A stretch of DNA of 18,423 nt from Eubacteriales bacterium. Lineage in GTDB: Bacteria; Bacillota; Clostridia; Oscillospirales; Acutalibacteraceae. The notes below the pieces were generated by a model that did no database searches, was not told the origin of the DNA, and saw nothing but the letters and a program-made list of their open reading frames with translations. Shown here piece by piece: positions 15,336 to 18,423 of this stretch. The first letter of the stretch is position 1. Every line of letters begins with the position of its first letter. The position numbers and the translations under genes were made by a program. The stretch spans positions 1 to 18,423 of the forward strand of contig JAUMXP010000011.1 of NCBI GenBank assembly GCA_030529125.1, written 5' to 3'.

Positions 15336-15891
15336 ATCATTTTTTCATCCAACTGCAATAATTGATGAAGGTTGCACAGTTGGCGAAGGAACAAGAATAT
15401 GGCACTGGTGTCACATAATGAAAGATGTCAAAATAGGTGACAACTGCAATATTGGCGAGCATGCTTTTATTGAAAGCGGAGTGGTCATCGGAAACGGTGT
15501 TAAGATTAAAAATAACGTTGCGATATATACGGGTGTTGTTTGTGAAGATGATGTCTTTTTAGGCCCCAACTGTGTTTTTACTAATGTAGCCAACCCAAGA
15601 AGTTATATCGAGCGAAAAAATGAGTTTAAGAAAACTATAATCAAAAAAGGCGCAACTATAGGAGCAAATGCAACTATTGTCTGCGGTAATGATATTGAAG
15701 AATATGCATTTGTAGGTGCAGGTAGTGTTGTTACAAAAACAGTTCCGGCATACACAATGGTTATTGGTAACCCAGCTAAGTTTTACGCGCATGTCTGTAA
15801 GTGCGGAGTTAAACTTGATAAGGGTCTATGCTGTCCTGCTTGTGGTGCTCAATACATCAAGGACAATAACGGAGTAATTAGAGAGAAATAA
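15328..15891 (+). CDS. wbpD: UDP-GlcNAc(3NH2)A N-acetyltransferase, WbpD/WlbB family, with zinc-ribbon-like tail
   Basis: A 187-residue left-handed beta-helix acetyltransferase that would acetylate the 3-amino group using acetyl-CoA, finishing UDP-2,3-diacetamido-2,3-dideoxy-glucuronic acid. Hexapeptide repeats run from about 8 to 150. The segments VFTNVANPRSYIERK (about 83-97) and GATIGANATIVCG (108-120) are those of WbpD/WlbB. The last 30 or so residues add a cysteine-rich tail (Cys157-x-Cys159, then Cys168, Cys169 and Cys172 in CCPACG) that looks like a small zinc ribbon and is absent from the Pseudomonas WbpD I remember. The start overlaps the aminotransferase stop by 8 bases, with GGAG upstream. 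QdtC-like enzymes share the fold; the context favours WbpD. Confidence 0.9.
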   Translation: MSKSFFHPTAIIDEGCTVGEGTRIWHWCHIMKDVKIGDNCNIGEHAFIESGVVIGNGVKIKNNVAIYTGVVCEDDVFLGPNCVFTNVANPRSYIERKNEFKKTIIKKGATIGANATIVCGNDIEEYAFVGAGSVVTKTVPAYTMVIGNPAKFYAHVCKCGVKLDKGLCCPACGAQYIKDNNGVIREK

Positions 15892-15892
15892 A

Positions 15893-17041
15893 ATGAGTAA
15901 ACAGATTTGCTTTGTACTGGATTGGTACCCTACAAAAACAAATAACGGTTGTGTATTTGCAAAGCACCTGATATATGCAATTGCTGACAAGGGGTTTGAG
16001 TGCGTTGTAATTGCGCCGAGAATAAAAAATGCAAACACCGAGAACGTGCCGTATCAGCGTGTTGAAGAAACAGATAACGGTAGTGTAATACGAATTTTAA
16101 CGCCTACTTATCTGCATTTGAGCTCTCGTAAGCAGACTATAAAGATGTCTATGAATAACCACTATAAAGCGGTTATGAAGACTATAAAAAAAGAAAATCT
16201 TAAACCTGACGTTATTTATGGTCATTTTATATACCAGTGTGGTCTTACTGCAGCAAGAGTTGGTGAGAAATTAAACATTCCTTCCTACTGTGCTTGTGGT
16301 GAGAATTCAACTAGATTTGAAAAAGGCAGTCAGCCATATACTACCGGTATGACTTATGCTAACTGGAAGGAAATTTTAGATAATCTGACAGGTATTGTCA
16401 GTGTTTCAAGTAATAACAAAAATTTACTTATAGATAACAACTATGTAGAACCTTCGAAAAGAATCGGAGTTTTCCCTAATGGCGTTGATGAGAACAAGTT
16501 CAACAAAAAGAACAAAGAGGAATGCAGAGAAAAACTTTCTTTCCCTAAGGATGCTTTTATTATTGTTTTTACAGGTGCTTTCAGTGAAAGAAAAGGTATT
16601 AGTGAACTGAATACAGCACTTAAAAATTGTGAAGACGTTTATTCGGTATTTTTAGGCAAAGGAACACTTGAACCTGATTGTGACAATATTCTATTCAAGG
16701 GCTCTGTTGAAAATGATATGGTGTCTACTTACCTTAATGCAGCTGATGTTTTTGTTCTGCCTACAAAGGGTGAGGGATGCTGTAATGCAATCGTAGAAGC
16801 ACTCGCGTGTGGATTACCTGTTATTTCTTCGGATTTACCATTTAACGATGACGTGCTTGATGAGAGTAACTCTATTCGTGTTGACGTCAATAGCGTTAAG
16901 GATATTGAATGTGCGATAAAATCATTGAAAGATGATATAAATTTGCGTGAAAGATTAGAAAACGGAGCGAAAGCTTCGGCCGAAAAACTCGGCATCAATA
17001 CTCGTGCAGAGAATATTTTGAAATTTATGGAGATGCTTTAA
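15893..17041 (+). CDS. GT4 glycosyltransferase
   Basis: A 382-residue GT-B transferase expected to add a sugar to the lipid-linked repeat unit. The acceptor half begins ICFVLDWYPTKTNNGCVFAKH, as in many GT4 exopolysaccharide enzymes, and has DVIYGHFIYQCGLTA. The donor half has FPNGVDENKF, VFTGAFSERKG and the E-x7-E pair Glu294 and Glu302 (EGCCNAIVEALACGLPVI). The ATG follows the acetyltransferase stop by one base; the ribosome binding site is weak (GAGAG), so translation is probably coupled to the gene before. Its position right after WbpB/E/D could mean it uses the diacetamido-glucuronic acid donor, but this is a guess. Confidence 0.9.
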   Translation: MSKQICFVLDWYPTKTNNGCVFAKHLIYAIADKGFECVVIAPRIKNANTENVPYQRVEETDNGSVIRILTPTYLHLSSRKQTIKMSMNNHYKAVMKTIKKENLKPDVIYGHFIYQCGLTAARVGEKLNIPSYCACGENSTRFEKGSQPYTTGMTYANWKEILDNLTGIVSVSSNNKNLLIDNNYVEPSKRIGVFPNGVDENKFNKKNKEECREKLSFPKDAFIIVFTGAFSERKGISELNTALKNCEDVYSVFLGKGTLEPDCDNILFKGSVENDMVSTYLNAADVFVLPTKGEGCCNAIVEALACGLPVISSDLPFNDDVLDESNSIRVDVNSVKDIECAIKSLKDDINLRERLENGAKASAEKLGINTRAENILKFMEML

Positions 17042-18309
17042 TGACAATCAGAGCGATAGATATCTCTAAACTTGCCTTATATGGAATTTTCTTAAACTAT
17101 TACTTTTATTTTATTATTCGTGGTAGTTTTATTCCTATGGGTACATATATATTTCTGGCAGTAGCTGTAATTGGCGTTATTGTCACAATGGGCAAAAAAC
17201 CAAAAAAACTTGATTTTGAGATAAAGTGCTGGATATGGTATTTTGTCTACTCTATTGTTACAATTGTTATTGCCCAAAGTACATCTGATGCTGTAGATGG
17301 CTTAGTCAAATTCTTTCAGAGAACACTTTTTATTATATTAATTACATTAATCTGTGAATATGAAAAATCAATCAATTTTGCACTTAGGCTGATGGCTGTG
17401 ACAGCTGTAGCTTGTGCCGCAGCTACACTTATGAATATGAATGACTATTCACAGAAACTTACTGTTGAATCAGGAGCGAATGTCAGTACAAACGATATTG
17501 GTTCAATCATGGCGTTTGGTTGTTTTGCGATACTTTTTGCGTTTGGTGTAGGAAATAAAAGTAAAGCATATAAAACAATAATGAAAATAGCATTTATTAT
17601 TGCGGCTATAGCGGTTATTTCTATCGCTGGCTCCAGAAAGAGTATTCTGGCTATAATAATTATGTTTGCAGCTATGTTCATACTTTGTGGACGAGATTAC
17701 TTTAAACGAATGACCAGCGTACAGTTTATGGGTATTGTTATTTTAGGTTTAGTAGCACTTTACTTTGTGTATAGTTATTTGTTGCCTTATTTTGAGGATA
17801 CTAACCTGTATGTACGAATGTTTGGACGAGGTGCTGAGAGAACAGCAGAGTCTGATGATGGTAGATGGGAACTTTACGCATCAGCAATGAATGAGTTTTT
17901 AAGTCACTTTTTGTTTGGTCTTGGTTTTAACAACTATATATATCAACATGGAATGTACACTCATTCTACATATGTTGAGCCGCTTGCGTGTTCAGGCATA
18001 TTCGGATTATTGTACCTGATACCATATATCAGCATTTTGTATAAACAGATTAAGCTTTCTTTTTCAAAGGACGCTGCATTTTCTAAAACCAATCGTGTTT
18101 TCCAAAAAGAGATGCTTGCTTTCTATATAGCTTTTCTGTTTGTAGGTATTGGTATACCGTATTTATATAAAGATATTCCGTGCATAATTTTAGCAATGTA
18201 TATTTCTTGGCAGAGAACATCTTTGGATGAACTCGGCTTACGAAGTTACAAGAAGAATAAATATCTAGGCTATGATAAAATTACTGATACAATCTCGAGT
18301 TGTAGTTGA
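17041..18309 (+). CDS. Wzy/O-antigen-ligase-like polysaccharide polymerase
   Basis: A 422-residue polytopic membrane protein with about 12 hydrophobic helices (roughly 9-30, 34-51, 64-80, 91-106, 113-131, 152-171, 180-197, 201-217, 228-250, 319-337, 358-376, 379-391). A large extracytoplasmic loop (about 250-318) carries DGRWELYASAMNEF, FGLGFNNYI and THSTYVEPLACSGIFG; the R...W, G-G and H(S/N)-Y-E order is the Wzy_C/O-antigen ligase pattern. It would polymerise lipid-linked repeats at the outer face of the membrane. The ATG shares its A with the upstream TAA stop (TAATG), a sign of coupling. Wzy proteins diverge strongly, so polymerase versus ligase cannot be settled, but only one is seen here and no flippase is in the window. 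Confidence 0.85.
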   Translation: MTIRAIDISKLALYGIFLNYYFYFIIRGSFIPMGTYIFLAVAVIGVIVTMGKKPKKLDFEIKCWIWYFVYSIVTIVIAQSTSDAVDGLVKFFQRTLFIILITLICEYEKSINFALRLMAVTAVACAAATLMNMNDYSQKLTVESGANVSTNDIGSIMAFGCFAILFAFGVGNKSKAYKTIMKIAFIIAAIAVISIAGSRKSILAIIIMFAAMFILCGRDYFKRMTSVQFMGIVILGLVALYFVYSYLLPYFEDTNLYVRMFGRGAERTAESDDGRWELYASAMNEFLSHFLFGLGFNNYIYQHGMYTHSTYVEPLACSGIFGLLYLIPYISILYKQIKLSFSKDAAFSKTNRVFQKEMLAFYIAFLFVGIGIPYLYKDIPCIILAMYISWQRTSLDELGLRSYKKNKYLGYDKITDTISSCS

Positions 18310-18368
18310 TTTATAGATAGTTGTTTTGGAGTTTAATAAAGTCCTATAAGTTAGAAGAGGTGTATTTT

Positions 18369-18423
18369 ATGTCAGCATTTAACGGAGCAACCCTGATGAT
18401 AACAGGGGGTACAGGCTCATTCG
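18369..18423 (+). CDS. Start of a nucleotide-sugar 4,6-dehydratase, cut by the right edge
   Basis: An ATG at 18369, with AGAGG about 9 bases upstream, opens a frame of 18 visible codons reading MSAFNGATLMITGGTGSF. The NG-TL-ITGGTGSFG form at the very N-terminus is that of soluble UDP-GlcNAc 4,6-dehydratases of the PseB/CapE/FnlA group. It follows the Wzy-like gene by 59 bases in the same direction, so the locus goes on beyond the window and probably includes another amino- or deoxy-sugar branch. Which of the group it is cannot be told from 18 residues. Confidence 0.75.
   Translation, partial: MSAFNGATLMITGGTGSF

Noticed and set aside
1..18423. tRNA, rRNA, CRISPR, insertion sequence, integrase or phage genes
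   Set aside because: No such sequence was seen; apart from short gaps every stretch is covered by genes of the types listed.

Overview
The window reads as chromosomal DNA of a low-to-mid G+C (around 40% by eye), endospore-forming Clostridia-type Firmicute. The strongest evidence for this is a clear spoIIID gene, supported by AGGAGG-type ribosome binding sites and sigma-A-like promoters. A Ruminococcus/Oscillospiraceae-like host is a guess from general gene style only.

Left arm (1-4062, all on the minus strand). From upstream to downstream it holds spoIIID with its own terminator, a lone DegT/SpsC-type sugar aminotransferase with its own promoter, and an OmpR/PhoB-type response regulator overlapping a HAMP sensor histidine kinase that starts with TTG. 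The start of one further unidentified gene runs off the left edge.

Right arm (4177-18423, all on the plus strand). This is a surface-polysaccharide (EPS/capsule-like) locus. Unit 1 has a near-consensus promoter, a membrane CapD/EpsC/PglF-type 4,6-dehydratase and galE, and ends in a strong intrinsic terminator. Unit 2 starts at a second near-consensus promoter. It runs through a phosphoglycosyl transferase fused to an EpsN/PglE-type aminotransferase, a second PglC/EpsL-type phosphoglycosyl transferase, a PglD/EpsM-type acetyltransferase and an EpsD-like GT4. Next come a broken stub of a UDP-GlcNAc 6-dehydrogenase (wbpA type), a GT4-like gene, WbpB/WbpE/WbpD homologues, another GT4 and a Wzy/O-antigen-ligase-like membrane protein. 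The window ends in the first 18 codons of another nucleotide-sugar 4,6-dehydratase.

How the genes fit together (inference). Dehydratase, aminotransferase and acetyltransferase would make UDP-N,N'-diacetylbacillosamine, as PglF/E/D or EpsC/N/M do. A phosphoglycosyl transferase would load a phospho-sugar onto undecaprenyl phosphate. Three glycosyltransferases would extend it, and the Wzy-like protein would polymerise the repeat. WbpB-E-D would supply UDP-2,3-diacetamido-2,3-dideoxy-glucuronic acid. The gene for the first step of that branch, wbpA, survives here only as a 39-codon 5' stub, so UDP-GlcNAcA would have to come from an enzyme encoded elsewhere. No flippase (Wzx), chain-length regulator or WbpI epimerase is seen in the window.

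The two most distinctive observations are the full-length phosphoglycosyl transferase-aminotransferase fusion and the wbpA stub. The stub's frameshifted tail appears to supply the Shine-Dalgarno of the next gene. No tRNA, rRNA, CRISPR array, insertion sequence or transposase was seen, and no gene-free stretch exceeds 300 bases.
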